From: Deltaproteobacteria bacterium
GTDB lineage: Bacteria; Myxococcota_A; Polyangia; Polyangiales; Polyangiaceae
Length of the DNA: 52,802 nucleotides
Direction: 5' to 3'
Assembly: GCA_003235365.1 (NCBI GenBank)
Contig: QJWJ01000124.1
Span: forward strand, 1-52,802
The position numbers were made by a program, and so were the translations under genes. The notes under the pieces are model-generated. The model saw only the letters and a list, made by a program, of their open reading frames with translations, was not told where the DNA came from and made no database searches. How positions within the stretch are numbered: position 1 is the first letter of the stretch; every line of letters begins with the position of its first letter. Below, piece by piece: positions 8,250-17,709 of the stretch.

Positions 8250-9014
8250 TCAAGGCCTCGGCCACGGGATGGTGGCGTCTTCGGCCAGCTCAATTCCGCG
8301 GGAAAGCAGTCGCTGCCGGCACTGAGGACACAGATCGTATTCGTGGTCGGTCGTGAGCACGGTCCCCTTGCCGTCTTCCATCAGGCAACCGAAGTTCGGA
8401 CAGTGGCGCAACCCGAGATTGTGGCCGATTTCGTGAACGGCGGTCTTCGCGAAACGTTCGGCGGCGTGACGCGCGCTCTTTGCAGCACGTCGCGTGCGAA
8501 AGGTGGAGATCACACACGCCGTCCCGGCGATGTCCGCGAGCCCGAGCACCCCCCAATCGTAGGTCGAGCCCTTGGTCGTCGAAATGTCCGCTCCAGTCAT
8601 ACCGAGCACGAACCGCGCCGACGGCGGCTTGCGCGCGGCAAGCTCCTCGAGCAGCACTTCAGCTCGATAGCGGCTGCGCGGACGGTAATAGGCTCGCTTC
8701 GGCAGCGCGATACGAGGAAGCACCTGCACGTCGCAAACGTAGAACGCACGCAGTGCCGTCTGCACCAGCTGCAGCTGAGGGTCCGGCAGTTGTTCACCCA
8801 GAGGTTGTAACGCCAGCTGCGGGAGAGGCTCCGACGGCGGTACACCCTGCGCCGATTGGGCCTCAGCCGACGCCGGGTGGGCGATCCACCCGACGCCGCC
8901 CGCTGCGGCGCCGATGAGCCACTGACGACGGCTGGTTGGAACCGCTCCCTCAACGCTGCGAGTGAGGCTCTGCCGGTGCCCCCGAGGGTCGTTCGAATCT
9001 GACATGCGCTTCAT
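8250..9014 (-). CDS. amzA: Tat-exported archaemetzincin-type zinc protease
   Basis: The 254-residue product carries the full archaemetzincin signature: HEIGH at residues 194-198, third zinc ligand His 204, followed directly by Cys 205, then Cys 210, Met 212 (Met-turn) and a CPQC pair at 229/232. In this family the histidines bind catalytic zinc and the cysteines a second structural zinc. The N-terminus has a twin-arginine motif (TSRRQWLIGAAAGG) followed by a hydrophobic stretch and an AEA cleavage region, indicating folded export to the periplasm. That is unusual, because most members lack signals. An alternative start is the ATG at 9005. Substrate is unknown. Confidence 0.88.
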   Translation of the reverse strand: MKRMSDSNDPRGHRQSLTRSVEGAVPTSRRQWLIGAAAGGVGWIAHPASAEAQSAQGVPPSEPLPQLALQPLGEQLPDPQLQLVQTALRAFYVCDVQVLPRIALPKRAYYRPRSRYRAEVLLEELAARKPPSARFVLGMTGADISTTKGSTYDWGVLGLADIAGTACVISTFRTRRAAKSARHAAERFAKTAVHEIGHNLGLRHCPNFGCLMEDGKGTVLTTDHEYDLCPQCRQRLLSRGIELAEDATIPWPRP

Positions 9015-9117
9015 GTCTCTACGGACACCGCCACGTGCTCATTCCATGGGTGTACGCGATGTCCGAACATTTTGGCACACCGGTGACCGCGAGTCCCACC
9101 CGGGACACTGGCGAATG

Positions 9118-12100
9118 CTACTCGTCCTCGCTGCGTCTCAGGTCTGACAGACTCAACTGAAGTTCACTGCACAAGACCGGGCACAGGCTCTGTGGGTCGA
9201 CGGGCGCGCCATCCAGATCGCTGAAATCGACTTCCAACAGGCGCACGTCTTCTTCGAAATCCGACTCGCCAATGCCGTAACCCGAGTGATGCAAGGTCAC
9301 GATCAGATTGCGACCCAAGAGCTGCAAGCTGTCGGTGTAAACGATACCGGCATCCATCGGTTCGCCATGAAACCAGCGGTTGCGCCGCCGCCATTTGGAG
9401 AAGCGCTGCAAAGGGGCCAGCAGCCCCGCAACCTCGTCGAACTGATCGGCAGAAAACGTCGCCCGCCTGGACTGTTCGATGGCCGGAGGCATGTGTAGCC
9501 CCCGTTGCCAAGCCGCGCGTTGCGACTCGTCGAGCTCGAGCGGATGGGCCAAACGGATGCCCCCCACCGAGTCGAGCTCTGCGGGGCTGAGCGCGTGACT
9601 GTTGCCGCTCTGGGCGTCCCACCACCGCCAAGCGCCGTTCCAATGACGCAGCAACGCACCGTTGGCCGAGCGAAGCAGCAACGCTTCTCCGCGCAGGTAG
9701 CGTTGCATGGTAAACAGTCGTTCGAACGCGGCTGGTGTCCAATAACGGCCAGTGATCCACGCCCGCTCGATATCGCGCAGCAGACGCTCACGCAAGAACC
9801 CCTCGGGGAGTTCCTGCTCCAAGGCAGCCTCCTCGCGTGCCTCCAACAAGAAGGGGTCGAACTGTTCGCGCAATTGCTGCAGGGTGCAACCGCGCTTGAA
9901 TGCCACGCGATCCAGAAGCTGGCGAGCCGTGGTTCGGCCTCCCATCGAGGCGAGGTTCTCCGACCAGTAGCCGAGCCAGGCCACCGCCTCATCGGAACCG
10001 TGCCACTGCGCAGCCCGCAAGTGACAACCGATGGCAGTGTGTTCCGAGCCACGCCACTGACCGATCTTCGACAAGGCGTCGCCGATGAGCGCTTCATCGG
10101 CGAGCAGGCTCAGTTGCAGCATCGCCCACTTGTGCTTCGAGTTCCGTGCCTTGGCCCAACCGTCGTAAACCCACCGGCCCCAGGCGTGAACATCGCTCGG
10201 GTCCAGGAGCTGCAAGAGCCGCCTCACCGGTCTGCCCTTCAACGACGATTCCAGCATCGTCAGACGCGCGAGAAAGCCGCGCCGCGCCGCTTCGGTCAGG
10301 TCGGCGCCATTGCCAAAGCGGAGCGCGGGCAATTCGTCCAACCGCAGAAATCCAGGCAACTTCTTGGGCAACTGTTGACGCGCGAGGAACGCCTCGACTG
10401 CCTCGTTCGACAGTGGCTCGCCTTCGAGGAGCTCGAAAACCAGGTCTTCGCGGCCACACGCGAGCAACGTGTCTTCGAGGTACGGTCGCACCTTGCCGCT
10501 GCGTTCGTTCGACCAGGCGCGAGCCACTGCGTCGGCACTCCGTGCGTCGCCCCAAACCGCCAGCAGCTCGGCCGCAGCGATGCGCGTCCCCATCTCCGTT
10601 CCTTCGAGCAACGCCGCCGTCTGATCCAAGGGGCCGTCGCTGTTGCGGCTCAGGCCGTCGACCGAATGGGTTCGAACCGCCTTGCTCGGATCGCTGAGGC
10701 CGCTGAGAAAGATCGCTGGGTCGACCGCCGCAGCGTGCGCAGCTAACAAGCCATACAGCACCTCGCGATACTCGGTGTGGACGTTGCGCAAGCAATGCAC
10801 GATGGGCTCCCCCAGCAACTGCCCGCAATGTCCCAGCGCGCGGCGCGGTCTCGCCCACAGCGATGCGCTGAGCTTTGGCATGCGCGCGAACGTGTCGACC
10901 GCAACCCACACGGCAGCAGAGTCGTTGCGCAACTCTTCGACGGCATAACACCACAGCCGTGTTTCCCCTTCTTCGACCTTTTCGGAAAACCAGTCGCGCA
11001 GGAGTTCGAGCGCCACGGCTCCCAGTGCTTGAACCTGAGGCTTGAGCTGAGTATGCCACGCAGCCTCGCCCACCCCCGCACCTCGAAGGGCGAGCAGAAA
11101 CTCGTCGCGCGCCCCGCGAGGCAACTGCTCGACGGCGCCGCGCACCTGGGTCAGTGGTGTCCTGACCGAAGTACTCTGATCCACCAGCCGCGCGAGAAGG
11201 CGGGTGCATTGGTCGCGAACCGCCTTCTTGGTCGAGCGGATTCCGTCATCGAGCGCGACGCGCGAAAGCTCGTCCAAGCGTTCGAGGGCTTTCGCGGCGG
11301 ACGCCACGACGCGCTTCGAGGAGTGCCCCAACAGCGCCACGAGTGCGGCTGGACTCTGCGTGACGGCCAGGCGCCCCAACACCTCGGCACAGGCGGCTGC
11401 CAGTGCCGCATTGGGCCCTTTGCGCGTGCACACCTCGACGAGCAAGGGAACCGCCCGTTCACCACAAGCAACCAAGGCATCGATCGCGACGGCGCTGACT
11501 TGCCCTGTTTCCTCGATCCTCGAAAACAACTCGGCAATCACGCCGTCGTCGCGGATGGCCGGTATGAGAGCGATCGCGCGCTCCTCACTCATGCATTCGC
11601 GCAGGAGATCCGCTGCCAGCTCTTCGGTCAGGTTCGCGTAGGCGCTGAGCGAAACGGCGGCCTCGACATCGTTGCCGCAGCGCAGATCCCACAACAGGGC
11701 TTGGCGGACCTTCTCGGGGATCTGCCCGGACCACTGACGCCCCTTCGCACGAGTCACCACCAGCGCCGAGGAAATCGCGCCGGCGAACGAGAGCTTCCCC
11801 GCCTGCAACGAGGCCTCGGCGCGCTCAATCAACTCGTGCCCAGATGCGTCCGCCAACCAGAACGCTCGCGAACGAAAGTCTTGGGCGCAGTAGTTGAACA
11901 GGATCAGCGCCCGAAACCCGTCATCGGCACCGACGAGCAAGTCCTCGACGCGGACCCACTGCAACAACGGCAGCGGTTCGCTCTCGAGCAGCGCGCGAGT
12001 CGCATCGACGAGCGCCGCCTTGGGGATCTCGTTCTCGTAGAGAAACGAGCCGGCAGGCGTGTTGAGGTAACGTCGAGCAACGGCAGGCATGCACTGCTCG

Positions 12101-12522
12101 GGCCACGGACCTCGACCGGCCAGTGCCAACGCGAACTGCATCTGGTCGACGGCACGATCAGGAAAGCGTGTTCGCCAATCTCGTAGCAACTCCGGCGCAT
12201 GGCGAGCGACCGCGTCGAACAGCACTCGGAGATCGGAGTCCCAACCAGGCACGAGGTCCGATGCGTCGTACTTGGGCGCCAAGTACTTCGCCGCCCACTC
12301 CATCGCCGTCGAAGCGCGCTGCTTGGAGAAGCTCTCCGCCCCAGACGCGGCAACGTACTCGATCAGCAACGACAGCACCTCGCGGCTGGCTGAATCTCCC
12401 GCACTGCGCAGCTGCGCTTCCAGTTCGGCGGCGAGGTCGCCCGCGGTGTATTCGGGTTTGAGCGACTTGGCGGGCACCTCACGGCGGGCGCGCTCGGGCC
12501 ATTCGACAGACAACGGACACAT
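9118..12522 (-). CDS. Giant HEAT-repeat protein, possible DUF4132 C-terminus
   Basis: This 1134-residue protein has no signal peptide or membrane segment. The middle (residues about 300-700) is built from alpha-helical repeats typical of HEAT/armadillo solenoids, for example CAEVLGRLAVTQSPAALVALLG and SAAKALERLDELSR, with PBS-lyase-like repeats. The last 350 residues are Trp-rich (GAWRWWDAQSG, RFSKWRRRNRWFHG) and resemble the DUF4132/MolR-type domain found in large cytoplasmic proteins of unknown function; that match is by memory and tentative. The start is 22 nt after the rhodanese gene, so the two may be co-transcribed. A 469-codon antisense frame over it is a compositional shadow. Confidence 0.72.
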   Translation of the reverse strand: MCPLSVEWPERARREVPAKSLKPEYTAGDLAAELEAQLRSAGDSASREVLSLLIEYVAASGAESFSKQRASTAMEWAAKYLAPKYDASDLVPGWDSDLRVLFDAVARHAPELLRDWRTRFPDRAVDQMQFALALAGRGPWPEQCMPAVARRYLNTPAGSFLYENEIPKAALVDATRALLESEPLPLLQWVRVEDLLVGADDGFRALILFNYCAQDFRSRAFWLADASGHELIERAEASLQAGKLSFAGAISSALVVTRAKGRQWSGQIPEKVRQALLWDLRCGNDVEAAVSLSAYANLTEELAADLLRECMSEERAIALIPAIRDDGVIAELFSRIEETGQVSAVAIDALVACGERAVPLLVEVCTRKGPNAALAAACAEVLGRLAVTQSPAALVALLGHSSKRVVASAAKALERLDELSRVALDDGIRSTKKAVRDQCTRLLARLVDQSTSVRTPLTQVRGAVEQLPRGARDEFLLALRGAGVGEAAWHTQLKPQVQALGAVALELLRDWFSEKVEEGETRLWCYAVEELRNDSAAVWVAVDTFARMPKLSASLWARPRRALGHCGQLLGEPIVHCLRNVHTEYREVLYGLLAAHAAAVDPAIFLSGLSDPSKAVRTHSVDGLSRNSDGPLDQTAALLEGTEMGTRIAAAELLAVWGDARSADAVARAWSNERSGKVRPYLEDTLLACGREDLVFELLEGEPLSNEAVEAFLARQQLPKKLPGFLRLDELPALRFGNGADLTEAARRGFLARLTMLESSLKGRPVRRLLQLLDPSDVHAWGRWVYDGWAKARNSKHKWAMLQLSLLADEALIGDALSKIGQWRGSEHTAIGCHLRAAQWHGSDEAVAWLGYWSENLASMGGRTTARQLLDRVAFKRGCTLQQLREQFDPFLLEAREEAALEQELPEGFLRERLLRDIERAWITGRYWTPAAFERLFTMQRYLRGEALLLRSANGALLRHWNGAWRWWDAQSGNSHALSPAELDSVGGIRLAHPLELDESQRAAWQRGLHMPPAIEQSRRATFSADQFDEVAGLLAPLQRFSKWRRRNRWFHGEPMDAGIVYTDSLQLLGRNLIVTLHHSGYGIGESDFEEDVRLLEVDFSDLDGAPVDPQSLCPVLCSELQLSLSDLRRSEDE

Positions 12523-12544
12523 CAGACAGTCGACTTGAAGCGCG

Positions 12545-12895
12545 CTACTTCCAGCGGCTCATTGCCCCGAGATCGGCCACCTGAGAGAACCCCTGCTTTT
12601 CGAGCGCCAGCCGCGCGGCGCGACTACGGGCCCCACTTCGGCAATACACGACCACCGGCTGCTCCTTAGGCCCGATCTCTTCTACGCGTGTCGACAACTC
12701 GCCCAAGGGGATGTTCTTGGCGCCGTCGAGATGCCCACGGGTGAACTCTTCCTTCGTGCGCACGTCGATCAATGGAGCACCCTTGCTGACCAGTGCTTTG
12801 ACGGTATCGACCGGAGCCTTCCCGACATGCTTCATCAGCATCAGATAGGCCCAGAGCGCCAAAATCACCAGCAGGACGATGTTGCTCGCAGTCAT
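12545..12895 (-). CDS. Membrane-anchored single-domain rhodanese
   Basis: The ATG at 12895 gives 116 residues: one N-terminal membrane helix (IVLLVILALWAYLML, residues 6-20) and a rhodanese domain with LIDVRTKEEFTRGHL and the active loop CRSGARS (Cys 85). In this family the cysteine carries a persulfide during sulfur transfer. An in-frame ATG at 12976 would add a polar leader and is less likely. It lies just ahead of the HEAT-repeat gene on the same strand. The electron-transfer genes in the window give no specific partner. Confidence 0.88.
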   Translation of the reverse strand: MTASNIVLLVILALWAYLMLMKHVGKAPVDTVKALVSKGAPLIDVRTKEEFTRGHLDGAKNIPLGELSTRVEEIGPKEQPVVVYCRSGARSRAARLALEKQGFSQVADLGAMSRWK

Positions 12896-13125
12896 GTGAC
12901 TTGCCACTCGGGGTAAGTTTTTTTCGACAGGAAAGCTAGCCCTATTCGACCCAGCCGATGTTGGGTCCTGAACCATCGCTCCGGCCAGTATCTCGCGGTT
13001 ACTGCGAAATCGACGAGATGGGCGCGGTGCCGCATCGGGGTCGTCACGAAGCGGTGCGTCGCTCAGCGGCGAGCGTCAGCGCCGCAGGACTTGGGCGCCG
13101 TCGCGTCTCGACCCCCTCGATGCCG

Positions 13126-13602
13126 TCAAGCCCGGGCGACTTCGACGAAGGACGGCTCGTAGTCCACCGGGAAGTTGACCGAGCGCGCGATGTAACAGTA
13201 CCGGGGAACCTCCCAGTGCAGGGCGCGCGCGTGCGCCATGTCCGCCCCTGCAACGACGTGAGCGGTGGGGCGCAACGTCGCGTGAATGAAGCGCCCCGCA
13301 CCGAACGAGCTCGTCTCGCCGTCGGCTACGGGAGCGTCCTCGTAGTGAACGATCTCGATCTTCGCGTTGGATGCGAGGTGTAGGTACCAAAGCATGTGGC
13401 ATGCCGAAAGCGAGGACAGCAGCAAGTCTTCGGGATTGTGCAAAGCCGGATCCCCCCCCAGTTCAGGATCGTTCGAGCAGCGAACGGGTTCCTTGGTTGG
13501 CATTTGGATTTCCCAGGTTCGGTCGTAGCTCTTGTAGGTACGTGTCCCCTCCCCGCGGTTTCCAGTCCACACGATACGTGAGTTGAACGACTGCTGTTTC
13601 AT
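13126..13602 (-). CDS. OsmC/Ohr-family thiol peroxidase-like protein
   Basis: This 158-residue protein has the OsmC-family layout with the two reactive cysteines at 68 (SLSACHM) and 136 (RYCYIARSVNFPV). It also has the DPALHNPEDLLLSSLSAC helix that carries the first one. Family members reduce organic hydroperoxides using these thiols. It is cytoplasmic (no signal). It lies 230 nt upstream of the rhodanese gene on the same strand and marks the end of the pigment-type operon at 13.9 kb. Confidence 0.9.
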   Translation of the reverse strand: MKQQSFNSRIVWTGNRGEGTRTYKSYDRTWEIQMPTKEPVRCSNDPELGGDPALHNPEDLLLSSLSACHMLWYLHLASNAKIEIVHYEDAPVADGETSSFGAGRFIHATLRPTAHVVAGADMAHARALHWEVPRYCYIARSVNFPVDYEPSFVEVARA

Positions 13603-13939
13603 GGCCGACAGACTACGGTTTCACCACGCGCCATTCAATCAGCGAACGCACCGAACGTCCTCTCGATTGCAGAGCACGTGTGTGGCACGTCTCGCAGGCC
13701 ATCGGCGGGTGTGCGCTTGGTGGCGAAAGCTGGCCAGCGATTGACGTCACTCGCGCGCGCGATAGGTAAGGGCGTGTCGCCAGCGACGTCCAGCCAGGCT
13801 AGAAGGGAGCGGCTCGAACGATGTTTCAACTGAGGGGATGCTCCCCTTCCTTGACCGCGACAGCCCTGGCGCGGCCCGACTCGGGAAAATCGCTCGCCGG
13901 CGCCAGTGAGTGGTCCAGGGGTCGCTGCCGGACGGCGCC
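13603..13939. other. Gap between OsmC gene and DUF3261 gene
   Basis: About 340 nt separate the last gene of the ammonia-lyase operon from the OsmC gene. No coding frame with protein-like composition and no ketosynthase or ketoreductase fragment is seen here, which matters for the missing polyene synthase genes. Confidence 0.5.
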
Positions 13940-14620
13940 TCAGAGACGCTGCTGGTCTAGGGTTTCCACTTCGAGGCTGTAACCGAACCAGCCGTTGTCG
14001 AGCACCGCACGCGACGGCGCGTCCGCGTCAGCTTCCCACCCCTCGTAGCGGACCACGATCTCCCCGAGCGCGGCATCGTCGGTCCGACGAAACCGACGCT
14101 CCACGATCTTGCCGCCCGCCCAACGCTCGCTGATCGCTTCGTCGTTCACTTCTCGCTGCCGCTGCCCCTGCACGGGGCCTGGTTCGTCGAACCAGGGATA
14201 GAAGACGCGTTGCACGTCGAGCAGAATCACTCGAGGCTCGAACGGCAACTCCTGGTCGGTGCGGTTTTCGAACTCGACGCCCGACGCGGTCAATCGCAAG
14301 ACGAAGCCGGGCATGCCCATGGGATTGAGCCCCAGCAACTGCAGTTCGCCATCGCTCTTGGCAAGTACGGCGTCGAAGCTGCGTGTTCCCGTCTTCCAGT
14401 GTGCCGTCACCTTTTGGCGCCACTGAAAGTCGAGCGCCAGAGCAGCCGGCGGAAGCAACTTACCCGGATACTCCCGTCGGGCCTGCGACTGATCGTTGGG
14501 GGGAGGTCGCTGGGGCACAGCGGGTTCACACCCCGCATTCAGCTGCAGCACAACCGCGACGCACAACACCACGACCCACGAGCCCCTCGGCGGCCGATAC
14601 GATGACGGACGTGGTTTCAT
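13940..14620 (-). CDS. DUF3261 lipoprotein of aryl-polyene type operon
   Basis: The ATG at 14618-14620 follows AAGGGAAGG and overlaps the stop of the exporter gene by 4 nt (ATGA), so the two are translationally coupled. The 226-residue product has a lipoprotein signal (lipobox LNAGC) and a beta-rich domain with LLGLNPMGMPGFVLRLT and RVILLDVQRVFYPWF, the pattern of DUF3261 proteins found in aryl-polyene and xanthomonadin clusters. Family context suggests a role in moving the lipid product to the outer membrane together with the LolA-like carrier. It is the last gene of this operon. Confidence 0.82.
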   Translation of the reverse strand: MKPRPSSYRPPRGSWVVVLCVAVVLQLNAGCEPAVPQRPPPNDQSQARREYPGKLLPPAALALDFQWRQKVTAHWKTGTRSFDAVLAKSDGELQLLGLNPMGMPGFVLRLTASGVEFENRTDQELPFEPRVILLDVQRVFYPWFDEPGPVQGQRQREVNDEAISERWAGGKIVERRFRRTDDAALGEIVVRYEGWEADADAPSRAVLDNGWFGYSLEVETLDQQRL

Positions 14621-17013
14621 GCTCGCCTTCCCTTTGCTGGAGCGAATCGCTTGGCAAGTGCCAATGCTACAGGCGCCAGCAGCAAGCAGGCGCTCACGCC
14701 CACTCCTGCAACCACGCCGATGATACGCATGGCCGGGTGTTGCGATAACGCCAACACGCCGAAACCGAATACCGTCGACGCCCAAGCAACGACCAAAGCC
14801 GTCAGCGTCGCGCTCAAAGCGCGCCCATCGTCTGCACCTTCCACCCGCAAGTCTCCCAGCTCCGTCTCGGCGAGAAATACCCCGTAGTCGACGCCGATGC
14901 TCAAGACCATCAACAACGCCGCCAGCCCAAGCAGATTGAGCGGGATCTGAAGCACCGCCAGGGCGCAAACCGTCAGACCCGACGCCAGCAGCGCCGGAGC
15001 AAACGCGGCCAGCGCCATGCGCAGATCGCGATAGCGGCCGAACAACAATCCAAACACCAGCGCCAACCCCACCCACAGTAGCTCGACCACACGCGTCCGA
15101 TAGCTTTCGTTGGCCGCGCGCATCAGACCCACCTGATCGATCAGTAGCGCACCCGGAACCGCCTCGACTCGACGTTGCAGGGCCTCCACGTCGTTCACGC
15201 CGCGCAAGTACGTCACGAACGCAACGCGATCGTCGAGGTGGACGCGAAACGACCGCACCAGCGGCGCAGCCTGGGAATCGAGCAGGGCCTCGAAATCGAG
15301 CGGCGTGGGTCTGGAAGCGGCGAGAGCGGCGAAGAACGGCTCGAACGATTCGCGATTGAACCCCTTCGCTTCGAGCAGTGCACCGAGACGCTTCGGCAAT
15401 TCCGCGTTCACGAGCACGTCAAAAATCGCGTTCTGCTCCGAGGCACTGGGTAACAGCGGCCCCAGCCCTTGCCAACCATCGAGGTCCCCCGCTTGCTGAG
15501 CAAGTGGCAACAGTTGGGACACGCGGTCGTTCACCTCGAGAGCGCTCTGTTCATCGTCGCCCAGCGCGACGATGAAGCGACTCTGCTCGAATTGTGCAAC
15601 TTTGCTCCGCACTTCGACGTCTTCGGCGTGCATCGCGGGGTCGAAGCTGGTCATCTGGGTCATGTCGTCTTCCCAGCGCACGGTCAGCGAACCCGCCAAC
15701 GCGGCGACGGCACTTGCCACGGCCAGCGCACTTCCAATCCGTGGACGGCGAGCCAGTGACGCAAACGAGACGGCCAGCCTTTGCGAAAGCCGGATCAGCA
15801 CTGGACGCGGCGTCGCCCGTGCGAGCACGAGGTACGGCAGTACACACGTGCTCCACAGCGCTCCAACGATGCCCACCGACGCGAACACCGCAATCTGCCG
15901 AAGCCCGGGGAACGACGAACCACCAAGCGCGGCAAACCCAACCACCGTCGTCGCCGCGCCGAGCCGCAGCCCCGGCCAAATCGTTCGCAGCGTTCGATGT
16001 GGCCCCTCTTCGCAGGGCGCCACCAAGTGGTGCATGTAGAAGTGCAGGACGTAGTCCAAACACACGCCGATGAGCGAAGCACCGACGGCGAGCGTCAAAC
16101 CGTGAATCGAGCCGAAGACGAGCAACGTGGCGGCAGTCCCAAACAGCATACCGCAACTGATGGGCACGAACGCCAACACCACGAGCCGAAGCGAACGGAA
16201 CAAGGCGATGCAAAGCACCAGCATCGCGACGATCGACAACGTCGATATGCGCTGAATGTCCGCCTTGATCGACTCTTCTGCCGCTACGGAGAACTTGGCG
16301 AGACCACTGGTGCGCAAGATCAGCTTGGCATGTTCCGCGCTGACGGCCTCGAACGCGCGCTTCACACCAGCAAGTACGATTCGTTGCGCGTCGGCATCGA
16401 ACGCCGACGCTTCGCTGCCCAACAATACGATAGCGGTGCGTTCGCCACTGATGAAGCGTCCATCGCGCACGGCCAGCGTCGGGTTCGATTCGCCGAGCCG
16501 CTCGAGCAGGCGCGGCACCGCCAAGAACGGATCCGATGGTGCGACGCGACTGACCAAGGTCGACAGGGGCGAGGCCAGCCGCGCCTGGAGATCTGCCACG
16601 GTCGCTTCGAGCCCCGCGTCGCTGACACGCTGACGAGCCAGATCGATGCTGGGCTCCACGAACGCAAACCGACGCGGTTCGTACAGTTCCCACAGCGCGC
16701 GGTCGATCTGCTCCGGTGGCCCGCCTTGAACGAACGCCAATTGGCCGCTCAACGCCTCGTCGTTGGCGAGTTCGGATTCGAAAGCGCGCGATGCGACGAC
16801 GGCTGCATCCGTATCGGGAGCTTCGATGGCAACGATCAGCGTGCGGCTGAGCTCACTGCTGACGATCGCCTTGGACAGACGCGCACGTTCGCGATCTTCA
16901 CCCGCCGGAATGAAGTCACTGATGTCGGTGACGAACGAAAACCGCAGCGTGACGAGCAGTGCGGAGCAGAAGCACACCAGCCCCAATAGCAGCGGGCTCA
17001 GGTGCCGGCTCAC
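14617..17013 (-). CDS. MMPL/RND-family lipid exporter
   Basis: This 798-residue inner-membrane protein has the RND/MMPL layout. There is one helix at residues 7-24, a periplasmic domain (about 30-235), a bundle of helices (about 240-400), then a second periplasmic domain and a second bundle (about 640-790). Characteristic stretches are GVCLDYVLHFYMHH and LSIGVDYGVFLAETELG, the two conserved helix-4-like motifs with acidic residues. In aryl-polyene clusters an exporter of this type flips or exports the lipid product. It overlaps both neighbours by 4 nt (LolA-like upstream at 17010, DUF3261 downstream at 14620), so the three are coupled. Confidence 0.88.
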   Translation of the reverse strand: MSRHLSPLLLGLVCFCSALLVTLRFSFVTDISDFIPAGEDRERARLSKAIVSSELSRTLIVAIEAPDTDAAVVASRAFESELANDEALSGQLAFVQGGPPEQIDRALWELYEPRRFAFVEPSIDLARQRVSDAGLEATVADLQARLASPLSTLVSRVAPSDPFLAVPRLLERLGESNPTLAVRDGRFISGERTAIVLLGSEASAFDADAQRIVLAGVKRAFEAVSAEHAKLILRTSGLAKFSVAAEESIKADIQRISTLSIVAMLVLCIALFRSLRLVVLAFVPISCGMLFGTAATLLVFGSIHGLTLAVGASLIGVCLDYVLHFYMHHLVAPCEEGPHRTLRTIWPGLRLGAATTVVGFAALGGSSFPGLRQIAVFASVGIVGALWSTCVLPYLVLARATPRPVLIRLSQRLAVSFASLARRPRIGSALAVASAVAALAGSLTVRWEDDMTQMTSFDPAMHAEDVEVRSKVAQFEQSRFIVALGDDEQSALEVNDRVSQLLPLAQQAGDLDGWQGLGPLLPSASEQNAIFDVLVNAELPKRLGALLEAKGFNRESFEPFFAALAASRPTPLDFEALLDSQAAPLVRSFRVHLDDRVAFVTYLRGVNDVEALQRRVEAVPGALLIDQVGLMRAANESYRTRVVELLWVGLALVFGLLFGRYRDLRMALAAFAPALLASGLTVCALAVLQIPLNLLGLAALLMVLSIGVDYGVFLAETELGDLRVEGADDGRALSATLTALVVAWASTVFGFGVLALSQHPAMRIIGVVAGVGVSACLLLAPVALALAKRFAPAKGRRA

Positions 17014-17696
17014 GGCGTCGACTCGAGCCCAAACAGCCGACGTCGTTCCTCGGCACTAAACTTGCGCTGCGCGCTGACGACACTGATCTGAGTCTCGGCG
17101 TGGTCACCGCTGGCCTCAGCGACTCGAATCGTGGTCACTGCGTATCCTTTGCCGAGCAGCTGCACCGAACGAATCAAGTGGCGCAGGGTTTCGCTGCGAG
17201 GTTTGAGCGTGAGTGTCCACGGCTCCTCGGCGCTCTTCTGGGGCTCGAAGCCGATTTCGTAGGTCTTGGAAAGGGTTTCGTAGTCACCGGCCAGCACGCG
17301 TGTAAACGACTCGATGAACGTCTTGACGTCAGGTCGCCCCTGCAAGTCGATTCGCTTGCGCTCCTTGCCATCGCTCACTTCCAACGCACCGGGTCCGATA
17401 CGCACCGTCGACGGGCTCGGCTTGACGACTTCGCGCACCAAGTAACCGGGACGCATGTAGAACAACCGGCCTTCGGACACCAAAGGCGCCTTGAGCAACG
17501 CCAAGTGCTTTTCCTCGCGGAAGGTCGCTTCCAACCCCGGCAGCGTCGCGAGCGCCTTCAGTAGTGTCTTGGCATCGCGTGGACTCCCTTCGGGCTGTGC
17601 GGTTTTTGCAGCGGGCGGAGGCTGCGCGAAGGCCGGCGCTGTCGGAAGGCCCGCAAACGACATCACCAGCACTTGCAGTTGGAAAAGCTTACGCAT
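17010..17696 (-). CDS. LolA-like periplasmic carrier
   Basis: The 228-residue product has a signal peptide (APAFA-Q) and a LolA-type half-barrel pattern: GLEATFREEKHLALLKAPLVSEG, FYMRPGYLVREVVKPSPSTV, then a helical and beta C-terminus. LolA-like proteins shuttle acylated molecules across the periplasm. In aryl-polyene clusters a LolA homologue accompanies the MMPL exporter, exactly as here. The stop overlaps the exporter's start by 4 nt and the thioesterase ends 13 nt upstream. Confidence 0.85.
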   Translation of the reverse strand: MRKLFQLQVLVMSFAGLPTAPAFAQPPPAAKTAQPEGSPRDAKTLLKALATLPGLEATFREEKHLALLKAPLVSEGRLFYMRPGYLVREVVKPSPSTVRIGPGALEVSDGKERKRIDLQGRPDVKTFIESFTRVLAGDYETLSKTYEIGFEPQKSAEEPWTLTLKPRSETLRHLIRSVQLLGKGYAVTTIRVAEASGDHAETQISVVSAQRKFSAEERRRLFGLESTP

Positions 17697-17709
17697 GGCT
17701 CATCCCTCG

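Noticed and set aside
10777..12186. 469-codon frame antisense to the HEAT gene
   Set aside because: Translation is Arg/Gln-rich and unlike a protein; the HEAT gene on the other strand has clear repeat structure.
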